From contig DHVZ01000069.1 of the NCBI GenBank assembly GCA_002412925.1, positions 62,001 through 126,000 of the forward strand: a DNA stretch of 64,000 bases, given 5' to 3'. Positions within the stretch are counted from its first letter, which is position 1. Each line of letters opens with the position of its first letter. Below are positions 53,042 to 61,987 of the stretch, in pieces. The stretch comes from Anaerolineales bacterium UBA5195 (GTDB lineage Bacteria > Chloroflexota > Anaerolineae > Anaerolineales > Villigracilaceae). Below the pieces are notes generated by a model, which saw nothing but the letters and a program-made list of their open reading frames with translations, made no database searches and was not told the DNA's origin. The position numbers were made by a program, and so were the translations under genes.

Positions 53042-53647
53042 ATGGACGAACTTGCTCTGATTCATGATGCCCAGCATGGTGACCTGGACGCCTTTAACCG
53101 TCTTGTGCTGGCCTACCAGGATGCGCTCTATAACACTGCCCTGCGCATCCTTGGGGATGATTCCCTGGCTGCCGATGCCACGCAGGAAGCCTTCATTTCC
53201 GCCTTTCGCGGCCTGAACGGCTATCGCGGCGGTTCCTTCAAGGCCTGGCTGCTGCGCACCGTCACCAATGCCTGCTACGACGAATTGCGCCGCCAGAAAC
53301 GCCGTCCCAGCGTGCCGCTCGAACCCTCCAACGATGACGATGAAGAGATTGAATCCCCACGCTGGCTGGCCGATGGCGCGATGAGCCCCGAAGAAAGGTT
53401 CGAAGCCGATGAACTCGAACATGCCATCCAGCACTGTCTCGAGGACCTGCCCACCGATTTTCGCACGGTTGTTGTCCTGGCCGACATCCAGGGTCTGGAC
53501 TATTCCGAAGTCGCCGTGGCTGCGCATGTTCCGCTCGGGACGATCAAAAGCCGCCTGGCCCGCGCCCGTCTGCGCCTGCGCGAATGCCTGCAAGGCTTTG
53601 GGGAACTTTTACCTTCCGCCTTCCGTCTGGAAAGGGAGAGCCCATGA
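53042..53647 (+). CDS. ECF (RpoE-like) RNA polymerase sigma factor
   Basis: A 201-residue extracytoplasmic-function sigma factor. Region 2 is FNRLVLAYQDALYNTALRIL followed by ADATQEAFISAFR. Region 4 is LEDLPTDFRTVVVLADIQGL and GTIKSRLARARLRLRE. An acidic linker joins the two. Its stop overlaps the ATG of the putative anti-sigma factor. Confidence 0.96.
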   Translation: MDELALIHDAQHGDLDAFNRLVLAYQDALYNTALRILGDDSLAADATQEAFISAFRGLNGYRGGSFKAWLLRTVTNACYDELRRQKRRPSVPLEPSNDDDEEIESPRWLADGAMSPEERFEADELEHAIQHCLEDLPTDFRTVVVLADIQGLDYSEVAVAAHVPLGTIKSRLARARLRLRECLQGFGELLPSAFRLERESP

Positions 53648-54414
53648 TGACTCAGCCCAACTTCCGCGACGTAGAACTGCTTTCCGCTTACCTGGATGGG
53701 GAACTTCCCCAGGCTGAGTCCGCGCGCCTCGAGGCCCGACTCAACACCGACCCGCAACTGCGCACCGTTTTCGAAGATTTAAGCCAGTCCAGGACCCTGC
53801 TCCGCAAACTTCCTGCCCGGCGCGCGCCGCGCAACTTCACCCTGACCCCCAAAATGGCCGGGGTCAAACCACCTGTGCCGCGCGCTTTCCCGCTCTTCCG
53901 CTTTGCTTCTGCGCTGGCGGCAGTGCTCTTTTTCTTTAGTTTTGCCGTTAATCTGACGGTTCCGGCCCTTTCAGCCATGCGCGCCGCCCCCATGCCCGCT
54001 TATGGCAGGGGTGGTGGGAGTGATGAGCCGGCTCTTGAAGCCCCAGCCGCCGCGCCGGAAGCGCTTGCCCAGGAGGCCCCGGCGGTCACAGAAGCCCCGG
54101 CCATGCTGGCTCCAGCCGTCCCTGCCCCAGGTTTGCCAGCCCAGGATGCCGCCCTGACACCGACTGGCGAGGCCGCCCGCGCGATGGCAGCGGTTGAAAC
54201 CGAGACTCCCATGCCCACCGAAATGCCCCAGGCCAAAATGAGCCCGGCAGAGCCGCCTGCGCCCATCCCTCCGCCTCCAGAGGAAGTTCAGCCGCCTGTT
54301 CCAACAACTATCGTGGTTGGTCTGCTCATTTTGGCCCTGATGGCTGGGGCCGCCGCGCTCTTTGTGCGCTGGCGGGCTGACCGCAAGTTCTCGCAGACGA
54401 TCAAGAAAAAATAA
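53644..54414 (+). CDS. Putative membrane anti-sigma factor
   Basis: A 256-residue protein coupled to the sigma gene (ATGA). The N-terminus (ELLSAYLDGELPQAESARLE) has the shape of an anti-sigma domain but lacks the HxxxCxxC zinc motif. A membrane helix lies near 87-110. A Pro/Ala/Glu-rich stretch of about 100 residues and a second membrane helix near the C-terminus follow. The extracytoplasmic low-complexity part may be the sensor or cleavage region. Confidence 0.82.
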   Translation: MMTQPNFRDVELLSAYLDGELPQAESARLEARLNTDPQLRTVFEDLSQSRTLLRKLPARRAPRNFTLTPKMAGVKPPVPRAFPLFRFASALAAVLFFFSFAVNLTVPALSAMRAAPMPAYGRGGGSDEPALEAPAAAPEALAQEAPAVTEAPAMLAPAVPAPGLPAQDAALTPTGEAARAMAAVETETPMPTEMPQAKMSPAEPPAPIPPPPEEVQPPVPTTIVVGLLILALMAGAAALFVRWRADRKFSQTIKKK

Positions 54415-54417
54415 TTT

Positions 54418-54447
54418 GTGGGTCACGTTTCAAGCGTGACCCACTTT
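54418..54447 (+). terminator. Hairpin after the sigma/anti-sigma operon
   Basis: GTGGGTCACG and its complement pair across 7 bases and are followed by TTT, three bases after the anti-sigma stop. Confidence 0.6.
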
Positions 54448-54464
54448 CGCAGGACAATCACCCT

Positions 54465-54953
54465 ATGCGCCACGACCAGGTCAAATTTTGCCCCTGCTGC
54501 GGTACGCCGGTCCAATTGGAATTCCAGTTTGGACAGGAGCGCCCTGTCTGTCCCGCCTGCGGCTGGCTGCACTTTGCCGACCCTAAGGTGGCCGCCGCGG
54601 TGCTGGTCGAGCAGGCTGGGCAGGTGTTACTCGTTCAGCGCGCCAACGACCCGTTCAAAGGGTTGTGGACATTGCCGGTGGGTTTTGTTGACGCGGGCGA
54701 AGACCCGGCTGCCGCTGCTGCTCGTGAATGTCTCGAAGAAGCCGGTTTGGCGGTCAAGATTACCGGGATTATCGATATCCGCTTCGGGCGTGAACATCCG
54801 CGTGGGTCAGATTTTGTCATCTTTTACCGTGGCGAAGCCCTGGGGAATGAAATCCATGCGGGCGATGACGCCTCAGCCGCCGGGTGGTTCGAGCGCGGGA
54901 AGCTGCCCCGGCTGGCGTTCCAATCGACGGTTGATCTCCTCAGCAGCTATTAA
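54465..54953 (+). CDS. Nudix hydrolase with zinc ribbon (NudC-like)
   Basis: A 162-residue protein. An N-terminal zinc ribbon (FCPCCG and VCPACG) precedes a Nudix fold with the full Nudix box (GFVDAGEDPAAAAARECLEE). Such proteins hydrolyse nucleotide diphosphate-linked compounds such as NADH or ADP-ribose. It is shorter than full NudC. Confidence 0.93.
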   Translation: MRHDQVKFCPCCGTPVQLEFQFGQERPVCPACGWLHFADPKVAAAVLVEQAGQVLLVQRANDPFKGLWTLPVGFVDAGEDPAAAAARECLEEAGLAVKITGIIDIRFGREHPRGSDFVIFYRGEALGNEIHAGDDASAAGWFERGKLPRLAFQSTVDLLSSY

Positions 54954-54978
54954 TGCTACAATAAATCCGGAGGCCCTT

Positions 54979-55827
54979 ATGTCTGCGGTAACTGAAATTC
55001 GTCCTTCTCCCATTGCCGGGACCTGGTATGAAGGTCATGCTGGGCAGCTGGCCAGGATTGTCGATGGATATATTGCCGGGGCAAAACTGCCCGAACTGCC
55101 CGGTGAAGTGGTTGCGATTATTGCGCCGCATGCCGGGCATCGCTACTCCGGGCCGGTGGCAGGCTACGCTTTTGCGGCCATCCAGGATAGTTCCCCGTCT
55201 GTGGTGGCTGTGCTCTCGCCCATGCACAACCTGTATCCCTACCCGTTCATCACCTCGGCGCATGCAGCTTACGGTACGCCGCTGGGCAAGATCCAGGTCG
55301 ATCGTACGCTGGTGGATGAATTGGACGGGAAACTCAAGCAGCGCCTGGGCTATGGATTGGTCCCGGTCGTCAATGACCCCGAACATTCTCTTGAGATCCA
55401 ACTCCCCTTCCTCCAGCGCGCCGTTAAATCGACCTTTACCCTGCTGCCGGTCATGCTTCGCCAGCAGAGCCGCGAGTCGGCCCGCCAGATGGGCGAGTCT
55501 CTCGCTGAGACGTTGACCGGGAAAAACTGCCTGCTGGTGGCCTCCACCGACCTTTCCCACTTCCACAACCAGGCGGCTGCCAATGCGCTCGATGCCGCCA
55601 TGCTCGACCAGGTGGCGGCCTTCTCGCCCGAAGGGGTCTTTGACGTGGACGAAACCGGCAAAGGCGAGGCCTGCGGGCTGGGAGCGCTGGCGGCGGTGCT
55701 GTGGGCTGCCAAAGCCCTGGGCGCCGAGACCGTCAGGGTCTTGAAACATGCCACCTCCGGCGATGTGACCGGTGATTTCCAGCGCGTGGTCGGCTATGGC
55801 GCGGCAGTGGTGCTGCGGGGTCTGTAA
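54979..55827 (+). CDS. amrB: MEMO1 family protein (AmmeMemoRadiSam protein B)
   Basis: A 282-residue MEMO-family protein (EIRPSPIAGTWYEGHAGQL, IIAPHAGHRYSGPVAGYAFA, VLSPMHNLY, NDPEHSLEIQLPFLQ, STDLSHFHN) with the His/Cys residues of the dioxygenase-like site. The ATG is chosen for GGAGG 5 bases upstream. The AmmeMemoRadiSam partners are not in this window, so the biochemical role is open. It converges with the next gene at 5 bases. Confidence 0.92.
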   Translation: MSAVTEIRPSPIAGTWYEGHAGQLARIVDGYIAGAKLPELPGEVVAIIAPHAGHRYSGPVAGYAFAAIQDSSPSVVAVLSPMHNLYPYPFITSAHAAYGTPLGKIQVDRTLVDELDGKLKQRLGYGLVPVVNDPEHSLEIQLPFLQRAVKSTFTLLPVMLRQQSRESARQMGESLAETLTGKNCLLVASTDLSHFHNQAAANALDAAMLDQVAAFSPEGVFDVDETGKGEACGLGALAAVLWAAKALGAETVRVLKHATSGDVTGDFQRVVGYGAAVVLRGL

Positions 55828-55832
55828 GCGCG

Positions 55833-56903
55833 CTACTGTTTCAAGTAACTCGCAAAGAAAGCTTCCATGCGCGGGCTGAAATCGACCAGGTAGCGCGCGC
55901 GAAAGGTGTGCTCGGCGCCGTCATAGTAGTAACATTGCGCCTCGCGGCCGGCCTCCTTTAACTCCTGGCAGGTTTCCTGCGCCCAGGCAATCGGTATGAT
56001 TGTGTCGCCGGTACCGTGATGGAGCTGGATGGCCGCGCTAATATCCTTGTAGTATCGGTTGGGCGAGACGGCGGCGAAAGTTTCTGGCGGGGCGAGCATT
56101 TCTTGCTGGTTTTCCGGGTTGCCGGTCATAAAATTAAAAAACTGCGAATTTTTCTGCTCATCGCCGCTCATCGGGGCATACAGCAGGATGGCCTTGACAC
56201 CCCGGGAGATGACTGCCACCTTGAGGGCGATATCCCCACCCAGGCTGTGACTCCAGATTCCAATGCGGCTGGCATTGGCCTTCTCCAGCGCGCCAGGCTG
56301 TTGTGCGGTTTTTTGAAGGATGTCAATCAAATTCAACACGTCGATAGCATATCCCGCCCGGAAGAGCACATCACCCTTGTCTGAAGGCGGGAAATTCCGC
56401 AAATTGGGATGGATGACCAGGTAGCCTTGCCGGGCCAGGCCGTCTGCGGCGTCGGTGGTGTAATCGAGAGTCTGGTAACCAGCCGGGTTGACATATCCAT
56501 GCAGGACGATGATGACCGGGAAGGGGCCTTCCCCAGATGGGATATTCATGAATCCGTAAATTTTCAATCCGTCGCTGGGGTAACTGATGGAATAACGAGT
56601 AAAACCATCGTTCTGGCCCATGACTCCCAGGTTTTCGATTTCTCCGCCGCCATACTGGCGCATCCGCAGCTTGTCGATGGTATAGGCGGCGAACGGGTCG
56701 GGTGTAGCAATACTCGCAGCGACCGTGGCGGTGGCTTCAGGGGTCCAGGTTGGGGCGCGGGTGGGCGTGGGATACGGCGTGACACTCGGCGCGGGTCTCA
56801 GCGTCGGCGGGTGCAGCGCCGGTGGGGAGGTTGGGGCGGGGGTTGTCGAAGGGGCACAGGACGTCAACAGGCACAAGATCAGCAAAACAGATGTAAGTTT
56901 CAT
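55833..56903 (-). CDS. Secreted alpha/beta hydrolase lipoprotein (peptidase S9-like)
   Basis: A 356-residue lipoprotein (MKLTSVLLILCLLTSC) with a Pro/Thr tether and an alpha/beta hydrolase domain. The oxyanion region is IIVLHGYVNPAGY, the nucleophile elbow GIWSHSLGG, a probable acid in GTGDTIIP, and the catalytic His in GAEHTF. It resembles prolyl-oligopeptidase-type esterases. The start has GGAG 6 bases upstream; longer frames are less likely. Confidence 0.88.
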   Translation of the reverse strand: MKLTSVLLILCLLTSCAPSTTPAPTSPPALHPPTLRPAPSVTPYPTPTRAPTWTPEATATVAASIATPDPFAAYTIDKLRMRQYGGGEIENLGVMGQNDGFTRYSISYPSDGLKIYGFMNIPSGEGPFPVIIVLHGYVNPAGYQTLDYTTDAADGLARQGYLVIHPNLRNFPPSDKGDVLFRAGYAIDVLNLIDILQKTAQQPGALEKANASRIGIWSHSLGGDIALKVAVISRGVKAILLYAPMSGDEQKNSQFFNFMTGNPENQQEMLAPPETFAAVSPNRYYKDISAAIQLHHGTGDTIIPIAWAQETCQELKEAGREAQCYYYDGAEHTFRARYLVDFSPRMEAFFASYLKQ

Positions 56904-57035
56904 AGACATCTCCACACCAACCATTATATCCGCGTCGGGTTGTAATCCCACGCTCCGCAGTCACAAAAGCGAAAATGCGGCACTCATTACTGATTTTCCT
57001 GGAGCCCCAAATTTATTCAGCGGTGCGGAATGTGG

Positions 57036-57041
57036 GATAAT
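57036..57041 (+). promoter_or_regulatory. -10 box, probable leaderless start of mutL
   Basis: GATAAT ends 6 bases before the mutL ATG with no ribosome-binding site between, the same layout as before the sigma factor gene. Confidence 0.45.
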
Positions 57042-57047
57042 CACAGC

Positions 57048-58832
57048 ATGTCCATCCATTTGCTTGCCCCCGAAGTTGCCTCGCAGATTGCCGCCGGAGA
57101 AGTGGTCGAACGCCCGGCCTCGGTCGTCAAAGAGCTGGTCGAAAATGCGCTTGACGCGGGCGCAAAGACCATCAGCGTCAGCATCCAGGAGGCTGGCCGC
57201 CGCCTGATTGAGATTGCCGACGATGGCGGCGGCATCCCGGCTGCCGAACTGCTGCTGGCAGTGGAACGTCACGCCACCAGCAAACTGCGAACGGCCAGCG
57301 ACCTGTTCCATATCCAGACGCTCGGCTTTCGCGGCGAAGCGTTGGCCTCCATCGGTTCTGTTTCACGGCTGACCGTTACCAGCCGGGTTAAAAGCGCCGA
57401 CGCGGGAGCGCGGATCCGGGTGGAGGGCGGGATCACGGGCAAAATCGAACAGGTTGGCGCCCCAGTCGGCACAACGGTTCGTGTAGAAGACCTATTTTAC
57501 AACGTCCCTGCGCGTCTGAAATTTTTGAAACAGGATCTGACCGAGCGCCGCGCCATCGACGGATTTTTAACCCGTTATGCCCTCGCTTACCCCGAAGTGC
57601 GCTTCCGTTTAACTGACGGCTCAGTCCCAACCCTGCAAACCCCCGGCGACGGCGACCGCCGCGCGATTCTGGCGACGTTGTACGGCGTGGAGGTGGCCCG
57701 GCAAATGCTCGAAGTGCTCTCAGAAGAGGATGGCTGCCGTTTAACCGGTTACATCAGCCCCGCCTCGTTGACGCGCTCGAACCGCAAAGAAATCACCTTT
57801 TTCATTAACGGGCGCTGGGTTTCAGACACCCCCCTGACCCAAGCCCTTTTGCAGGCTTATCACACCCTGTTGATGGTTGGCCGCTACCCCCTGACGGCCT
57901 TGTTCCTCGAAATCGACCCCGAGGAGGTGGATGTCAACGTCCACCCGGCCAAGGCCCAGGTGCGTTTCAAGAGCCAGGACCGCGTCTTCAGCTTCGTCCA
58001 GCGCTCGGCGCGCCGCGCCCTGCTGGCCTACTCTCCGGTCGCATCCCTGCCATCGACACAGAACCTATGGGGTGGGAACCAGTCATCAGTGAACAGTAAT
58101 CAGCCTGCCACTAGCGGAGGTGCGGGGTCATCCGTGGGGCTGGAATGGGCGTTGGGGCATGACTTGGGTGGCGAGCAAGCCCCAGTTGAGCAGACCCCGG
58201 TCATCGGTCAGCCGCCCTCGTTCGAGCAGCAAGCTTCCATCCCCAATCTCCCCATCCTGCGCCTGGTCGGGCAAATTGGCGCAACTTACCTGATTGCCGA
58301 AGGGCCGGATGGTCTGTATCTGATCGACCAGCATGCCGCGCATGAGCGGGTTTTGTTCGAAAAACTGATGATTCAACACAGCCAGAAAAATATCCCTGCG
58401 CAAACACTCTTGACGCCGCAGGTGGTCCAGGTATCGCCAGCCAGCGCAAAAGTGCTCGAAGAACAATTACCCATCCTGCAGCATTTTGGTTTTACCGTGG
58501 AAGCCTTTGGGCCAAACGCTTTTCAGGTGCGTGCCATCCCCACCTTGTTTTCCGATACCGACCCGGCTGCCGCCCTGCGCGCGCTGGTGGAAGATTTCGA
58601 AGAAGATGAATCCCCGTTGCGAAACGAGATCGAGGCCAAAATTGCCGCGCGCGTCTGCAAGCGGATGGCCGTCAAAGCCGGGAAGGCTCTCTCGCCCGAA
58701 GAACAGCGCGCCCTGTTGACAGATTTGGAAAACTGCGATTCTCCGCGCACCTGCCCGCATGGCCGGCCGACGATGATCCATCTCTCGGTTGATCTGCTTG
58801 AACGCCAGTTTGGCCGCAAGGGAGCCAGGTAG
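57048..58832 (+). CDS. mutL: DNA mismatch repair protein MutL
   Basis: A 594-residue protein. The N-terminal GHKL ATPase has VVKELVENALDAGA, ADDGGGI, RGEALASI and ATSKLR. A variable linker of about 70 residues follows (about 335-400). The C-terminal domain holds the endonuclease motif DQHAAHERVLFE and the CPHGRP motif of nicking MutL proteins. The linker DNA contains a short AT-rich run with TCAGTGAACAGT. No mutS is in the window. Confidence 0.97.
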   Translation: MSIHLLAPEVASQIAAGEVVERPASVVKELVENALDAGAKTISVSIQEAGRRLIEIADDGGGIPAAELLLAVERHATSKLRTASDLFHIQTLGFRGEALASIGSVSRLTVTSRVKSADAGARIRVEGGITGKIEQVGAPVGTTVRVEDLFYNVPARLKFLKQDLTERRAIDGFLTRYALAYPEVRFRLTDGSVPTLQTPGDGDRRAILATLYGVEVARQMLEVLSEEDGCRLTGYISPASLTRSNRKEITFFINGRWVSDTPLTQALLQAYHTLLMVGRYPLTALFLEIDPEEVDVNVHPAKAQVRFKSQDRVFSFVQRSARRALLAYSPVASLPSTQNLWGGNQSSVNSNQPATSGGAGSSVGLEWALGHDLGGEQAPVEQTPVIGQPPSFEQQASIPNLPILRLVGQIGATYLIAEGPDGLYLIDQHAAHERVLFEKLMIQHSQKNIPAQTLLTPQVVQVSPASAKVLEEQLPILQHFGFTVEAFGPNAFQVRAIPTLFSDTDPAAALRALVEDFEEDESPLRNEIEAKIAARVCKRMAVKAGKALSPEEQRALLTDLENCDSPRTCPHGRPTMIHLSVDLLERQFGRKGAR

Positions 58833-58843
58833 GAGATGGATCT

Positions 58844-59785
58844 GTGAGTGAACTTGCCAACCTTTTCGCGCAATTTGGCCTCCAGCCATTCCTGAATTAC
58901 ACCCAAACACTGATCGTTCTCATCGGTTCTGACGATCGACTGCTGGAGTGGAACCCGGCATTTGGTCAGATGGCAGTCTCGTGCCCAAGTAGCGCTTCCA
59001 TCCAGGATTTTCTGGCTGCTTCGAGCCAGCCCCTTTTTACCGAAATGAGACAGGCAAATGAACCCCGGCAAGCCAGTCTGGAATTGAAGATCGGCCCGGG
59101 TGGGTTTAATTTTGAGTGTCTTCTGGCTCCTTTGCCGGGTGAAAATTTCCTGTTCTTTGCCGAACCTGCCTGGAAGTCGCGGGACAAAAAACTTGCCCGC
59201 CTGATGAGAGCTCTTGAAAAGACCAAACATGCCCTAAGAATCAAAAAAATCGATCTCGAGTCAGTCCTGGTTCAGGCAAAAGAGATTTCCCATACCGATT
59301 CGCTGACCTTTTTGCCAAATCGGCGGCAAATTGCCACAGATTTGCAGCGCCAGGTTGCTTTGTGTGACCGTCATCACAAACCATTCACCATTTTTATGCT
59401 GGATATTGACTATTTCAAACAGATCAACGATTCGTTTGGCCATGCTGCCGGGGATCGGGTTTTGCAGGCACTGGCGGGCCGTTTACTGGAGAGCATCCGT
59501 GAAGGCGATGAAGCCGGTCGTTATGGAGGCGATGAATTCATCATCTTATTACCTGGAACTACCCAACAATCTGCAAGTAAAATGGCGGAGCGGTTGTTGG
59601 AACTGGTGAGAAGCCTTGAAATCCAAATCGATGGGCGGGTGTCGAAAATCTCCATCAGTATCGGGATTGCCGAGTATCGCGTTGGCGAGGAAAGCTGGGA
59701 TCAATTGCTCGACCGCGCCGATCAGGCATTGTACAAATCCAAGGAAAAAGGCCGGGATCGATGGACGATCTCGGAATTTTCATAG
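58844..59785 (+). CDS. Diguanylate cyclase with N-terminal PAS-like domain
   Basis: A 313-residue soluble protein. About 15-110 is PAS-like (LIVLIGSDDRLLEWNPAFGQ). A short coiled linker precedes the GGDEF domain (HTDSLTFLPNRRQ, DIDYFKQINDSFGHAAGD and active site RYGGDEFIILLPG near residue 226). It should make cyclic di-GMP. The start is a GTG 9 bases after AGGAG, 11 bases past mutL. Confidence 0.94.
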   Translation: MSELANLFAQFGLQPFLNYTQTLIVLIGSDDRLLEWNPAFGQMAVSCPSSASIQDFLAASSQPLFTEMRQANEPRQASLELKIGPGGFNFECLLAPLPGENFLFFAEPAWKSRDKKLARLMRALEKTKHALRIKKIDLESVLVQAKEISHTDSLTFLPNRRQIATDLQRQVALCDRHHKPFTIFMLDIDYFKQINDSFGHAAGDRVLQALAGRLLESIREGDEAGRYGGDEFIILLPGTTQQSASKMAERLLELVRSLEIQIDGRVSKISISIGIAEYRVGEESWDQLLDRADQALYKSKEKGRDRWTISEFS

Positions 59786-59824
59786 AGCAGGGAGTCGGGT
59801 GGATTGCCGCCCAAAGGTTATCCC

Positions 59825-60784
59825 ATGAAAGCAGTCTGGCTCGAAAACAATGCGCTTAATCTCCGCGATGTGCCCCAGCCCCAAAATTGCCACGAGGCGC
59901 TGGTCAAAGTCCGTCTGGCAGGGGTTTGTGGGACGGATTTGGAGATGGTCAGGGGGTATTATCCGTTTACTGGCATTCCGGGGCATGAATTTGTGGGCGA
60001 AGTAGTGCCGCAAAGTCTGGAGACTTTGCCATCCGATTGGATTGGTAAACGCGTGGTGGGTGAAATCAATGCCGCCTGCGGCAGCTGCGAGCAATGCCGG
60101 GGCGGACGCCCGACCCATTGCGAGAACCGTTCGGTGCTGGGCATCAAGAACCGTGACGGGGTTTTTGCTGAGTATGTCAACCTACCGCTTGAAAACCTGC
60201 ACCGTGTGCCCGATTCCGTCTCTGACGAGATGGCGGTTTTTACCGAGCCGCTGGCCGCCGCGCTGGAAATTCATCAGCAGGTTCAAATCCAGCCCACAGA
60301 CCGGATCCTGCTCATTGGCGCGGGGCGGCTGGGACAGTTGATCGCCCAAACCCTGGCGCTGACCGGGGCAGGCTTGCGCGTGCTGGCGCGGCATCCGTTG
60401 CAAAAAAAGTTGTTGGTTGATCGGGGAATCAAACTGATCGACGAGGCCGAGATCCAACCCTGGCGCTGGGATGTAGTTGTGGAGGCCACCGGCTCAACCG
60501 GAGGCTTCGAGATTGCGCGCCAGGCCATCCGCCCATGCGGGACGCTGGTGCTCAAAAGCACCTACAAAGGCGAGATGACGCTCAACCTATCGTCAATTGT
60601 GGTGGATGAGATTAATATCGTCGGTTCGCGCTGCGGCCCCTTCGCACCAGCGCTGCGCCTGATGGAGCAGAAAATGGTCGACCCAACGGTGTTAATCGCG
60701 GCAGAGTTCGGTTTGTCGGAAGCGCTGACAGCCTTCGAAAAGGCTGCAAAAACGGGGATGCTCAAGGTGCTGGTAAGACCGTAA
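59825..60784 (+). CDS. Zinc-dependent alcohol dehydrogenase family protein
   Basis: A 319-residue MDR enzyme. The catalytic zinc site is GVCGTDLEM and PGHEFVGE, and the structural zinc site is ACGSCEQCRGGRPTHCENR. The NAD-binding motif is LLIGAGRLGQLIAQ. The start is the ATG with AAAGG upstream. It is close to archaeal/Chloroflexota-type glucose or threonine dehydrogenase-like proteins; substrate unknown. Confidence 0.92.
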   Translation: MKAVWLENNALNLRDVPQPQNCHEALVKVRLAGVCGTDLEMVRGYYPFTGIPGHEFVGEVVPQSLETLPSDWIGKRVVGEINAACGSCEQCRGGRPTHCENRSVLGIKNRDGVFAEYVNLPLENLHRVPDSVSDEMAVFTEPLAAALEIHQQVQIQPTDRILLIGAGRLGQLIAQTLALTGAGLRVLARHPLQKKLLVDRGIKLIDEAEIQPWRWDVVVEATGSTGGFEIARQAIRPCGTLVLKSTYKGEMTLNLSSIVVDEINIVGSRCGPFAPALRLMEQKMVDPTVLIAAEFGLSEALTAFEKAAKTGMLKVLVRP

Positions 60785-60808
60785 TCTCCGCCGGTTTGAT
60801 GGGAAAAA

Positions 60809-61987
60809 CTACTGGCTCGGGATAAAGAAAGTAAAGGCTGTCCCCTCCCCCAGCTTGCTTTTGACCTCGATCCGCCCGCCGTGCCCAACGATGATTTGTT
60901 TGCAAATCGACAGCCCCAGGCCGGTCCCGGCGACTTTGGTTTCCATGCCTTTGACCCGGTAAAATTTCTGAAAAAGGTTGTTGATGGCCTCCTCGGGAAT
61001 GCCATGACCGGTGTCGGCGACACTGACCTGCCAGGCTTTTTCATCCCTGGCTGCGCTGACGGTGACTTTGCCATCCGGGCGGTTGTATTTGATGGCGTTG
61101 CTGATCAGGTTAAGTACTACTTGTTTAAGCTTATCGCGGTCGCCTTCCACAGAGGGCAGGTCTGAAGGGACAACCAGCTCAATCGCGACTCGCGTTTCGT
61201 CAGCTTTGGGCTGCATCACTGTTTTACACTCTTCCAGGAGCGGCAAAACCGGGAAGCTGGATTTTTGGAAATGCACACGACCCGATTCGAGGCGGGCGAG
61301 GTCGAGGAATGAAGAAGCCAGCGCACTTAAACGCAGGGTTTCGCTGTGAATGTTGGCGATGATCTGGTCAGATTGTTCGCGGGAGATTTCAGGGCGCAGC
61401 AACAGGTAAGTGGCGGTGCTGAGGGAGGCCAGCGGGGTGCGCAGCTCATGAACGAATTCTGCAATTAAATCGGATTGTTGGAATAAGCGGGTGTTCTCGA
61501 TGGCAATTGCCGCCTGGGCGCCAAGGACCGAGAGCAAATCTTCGTCGATCTCATTGAATTCGCCCTGCTCCTTGTTGAGCACTTCCATCACACCAATGAC
61601 CTTATCTTTGGTAATCAGGGGAACACCGATGATATTTTTTGTATCCAGGCTGACTGTCTTGGCGACGTTTTTGAAATAGCGTGTGTCTTTGTGTACATCG
61701 TCAATGCGCAACGGCTGGCGGTTGGTCACAATCCAGCCCGCGATGCTGTCCATTGGAACAACCAGACCGCGCATCATTGGATCCATATTGGTGGCGGCTT
61801 GAAAGTAAAGCTGGCGGGCCGCAGAGTCATACAGCAAAATGGAGGCGGCCCCCGCCTCGGCAATATCGCGGGCTGCCACAAGGATCCGATTCAAGAGCAG
61901 GTCGAGGTCGAGAGTAGACGCCAGGTCGCGCGAGATTTCGATCAGGCGTTTGTAGCGTTCAAGACGTTTTGCATTCGAGTCACTCAT
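60809..61987 (-). CDS. GAF-domain sensor histidine kinase
   Basis: A 392-residue soluble kinase. A GAF domain covers about 25-165 (AGAASILLYDSAARQLYFQA, IIGVPLITKDKVIGVMEVLN). The HisKA domain has phospho-acceptor His180 in FVHELRTPL. The HATPase has NLISNAIKYN, DTGHGIPEE and GTGLGLSICKQI. The start lies inside the last codons of the sirtuin gene, so translation is coupled. Confidence 0.95.
   Translation of the reverse strand: MSDSNAKRLERYKRLIEISRDLASTLDLDLLLNRILVAARDIAEAGAASILLYDSAARQLYFQAATNMDPMMRGLVVPMDSIAGWIVTNRQPLRIDDVHKDTRYFKNVAKTVSLDTKNIIGVPLITKDKVIGVMEVLNKEQGEFNEIDEDLLSVLGAQAAIAIENTRLFQQSDLIAEFVHELRTPLASLSTATYLLLRPEISREQSDQIIANIHSETLRLSALASSFLDLARLESGRVHFQKSSFPVLPLLEECKTVMQPKADETRVAIELVVPSDLPSVEGDRDKLKQVVLNLISNAIKYNRPDGKVTVSAARDEKAWQVSVADTGHGIPEEAINNLFQKFYRVKGMETKVAGTGLGLSICKQIIVGHGGRIEVKSKLGEGTAFTFFIPSQ

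Noticed and set aside
54418..54978. Long upstream extension of the MEMO-family frame.
   Set aside because: The extension overlaps the Nudix gene in another frame, while the ATG at 54979 has GGAGG at ideal distance and matches the family N-terminus.
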